Positions 5,942-6,514 of a stretch of 6,514 nucleotides of DNA are shown one piece after another. Position 1 is the stretch's first letter. Every line of letters starts with the position of its first letter. Source of the stretch: Roseiflexaceae bacterium (GTDB lineage: Bacteria; Chloroflexota; Chloroflexia; Chloroflexales; Roseiflexaceae); the NCBI GenBank assembly GCA_014381165.1, contig JACMIM010000380.1:1-6514 (forward strand). The letters run 5' to 3'. The position numbers and the translations under genes are program-made. The notes below the pieces were generated by a model, which was given only the letters and a program-made list of their open reading frames with translations, was not told where the DNA came from and did not search any database.

Positions 5942-6514
5942 TTCACCCGCTGGCCTGGGTCGCCTGGCTTGCAGCCGTGATCACCGCGCTATCGGCCACC
6001 CGCAACCCGCTTCAGCTTGCACTGGTGCTGCTGTGCATCGCGGCGGTCGATGCGGCCTGCCGTCCCGCCGCGCCGCGCGCGCTGCCATTCAGCCCGCTGC
6101 GCTTTGCCCTGAGCGTGACGATCATCGGGGCCATCCTGAATATGTTCAGCGTCCGCGTTGGCGCAACCGTGCTGCTGCGGCTGCCGGACTGGCTGCCGCT
6201 GTTTGGTGGCCCGCTCACGCTGGAGGCGCTGGTGTTCGGCGCGCTCAGCGGCCTCACGCTGGCGGGGCTGTTTGCGGCTTTTGGCGTCGTCCAACAGGCG
6301 CTGCCGATCAGTGCGCTGGTCGGCCTGATTCCGCGCGCGTTCTACCCGCTTGCTGTGGTTGCCGCAATCGCGATCACGTTTGTGCCCTCCACCGTGCGCC
6401 AGGGCCGCCAGATTCGTGAGGCCCAAGCCCTGCGCGGCCACCGCCTGCGCGGCCCGCGCGATTGGCTGCCGCTGCTGCTGCCGCTGCTGATCGGCGGGTT
6501 GGAGCGTGCCATTC
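5938..6514 (+). CDS. ecfT: ECF transporter T component (EcfT/CbiQ family), partial at right edge
   Basis: Transmembrane coupling subunit that links the S component to the ECF ATPases. 192 residues are visible and the frame is still open at the last base. It has an N-terminal HPLAWVAW segment, hydrophobic segments at about 5-20, 25-40, 56-72, 96-118 and 134-150, then a cytoplasmic coupling region with the first Ala-Arg-Gly-type motif, REAQALRGHR at 160-169. The second such motif, expected in this family shortly after GLERAI, lies beyond the window. ATG 5938 overlaps the S-component stop (ATGA) and has GGAG at 5928-5931 at good spacing. In ECF operons of this layout the ATPase genes usually sit next to T, so they are expected downstream (inference). 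The partner in predicted cobalamin systems is called CbrV-type. Confidence 0.9.
   Translation, partial: MIHPLAWVAWLAAVITALSATRNPLQLALVLLCIAAVDAACRPAAPRALPFSPLRFALSVTIIGAILNMFSVRVGATVLLRLPDWLPLFGGPLTLEALVFGALSGLTLAGLFAAFGVVQQALPISALVGLIPRAFYPLAVVAAIAITFVPSTVRQGRQIREAQALRGHRLRGPRDWLPLLLPLLIGGLERAI

Overview
This is a GC-rich window that reads as chromosomal DNA from a Chloroflexota bacterium, most likely Chloroflexia of the Roseiflexus/Kouleothrix type. That placement is inference. It rests on protein style (a NarL-type kinase fused to a YHS domain, secreted proteins with long Thr/Pro linkers, a C-terminal YLP-type tail) and on gene content, not on a marker gene. All recognisable genes are on the + strand.

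Left part (1-981): a soluble NarL-family sensor histidine kinase with a C-terminal YHS metal-binding-type domain. Its reading frame is open to the left edge, so the true start may lie outside. It is followed by a short non-coding stretch (982-1094) holding a pair of inverted GC-rich arms that look like a dispersed palindromic repeat.

Control region (1095-1461): a strong sigma-70-type promoter with an extended -10, then a long leader carrying a cobalamin (B12) riboswitch aptamer with a good B12 box. A textbook intrinsic terminator (perfect 10-bp stem plus seven T) ends only 14 bases before the first start codon. This predicts that cobalamin shuts off transcription of the downstream operon.

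Operon (1462-6514, continuing past the right edge): (1) a secreted 755-residue protein with an N-terminal DUF4430 / transcobalamin beta-type domain followed by two tandem alpha/alpha-barrel units of the prenyltransferase / squalene-cyclase repeat fold; (2) a secreted 419-residue protein with a related Cys-rich beta-type domain, a long Pro/Thr/Ala stalk and a C-terminal membrane anchor; (3) an integral-membrane ECF transporter S component; (4) a partial ECF transporter T component. Genes 2-3 and 3-4 overlap by 4 bases (ATGA). Genes 1 and 2 are separated by a 137-base gap containing a strong nested palindrome.

Working model (inference): a cobalamin-repressed uptake system in which surface proteins built from the same two modules as animal intrinsic factor/transcobalamin, in reversed order, capture a corrinoid and hand it to an ECF importer. 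The ECF ATPase gene or genes would be expected just past the right edge. ECF importers normally have no extracellular binding protein, which makes this arrangement the most interesting thing in the window.
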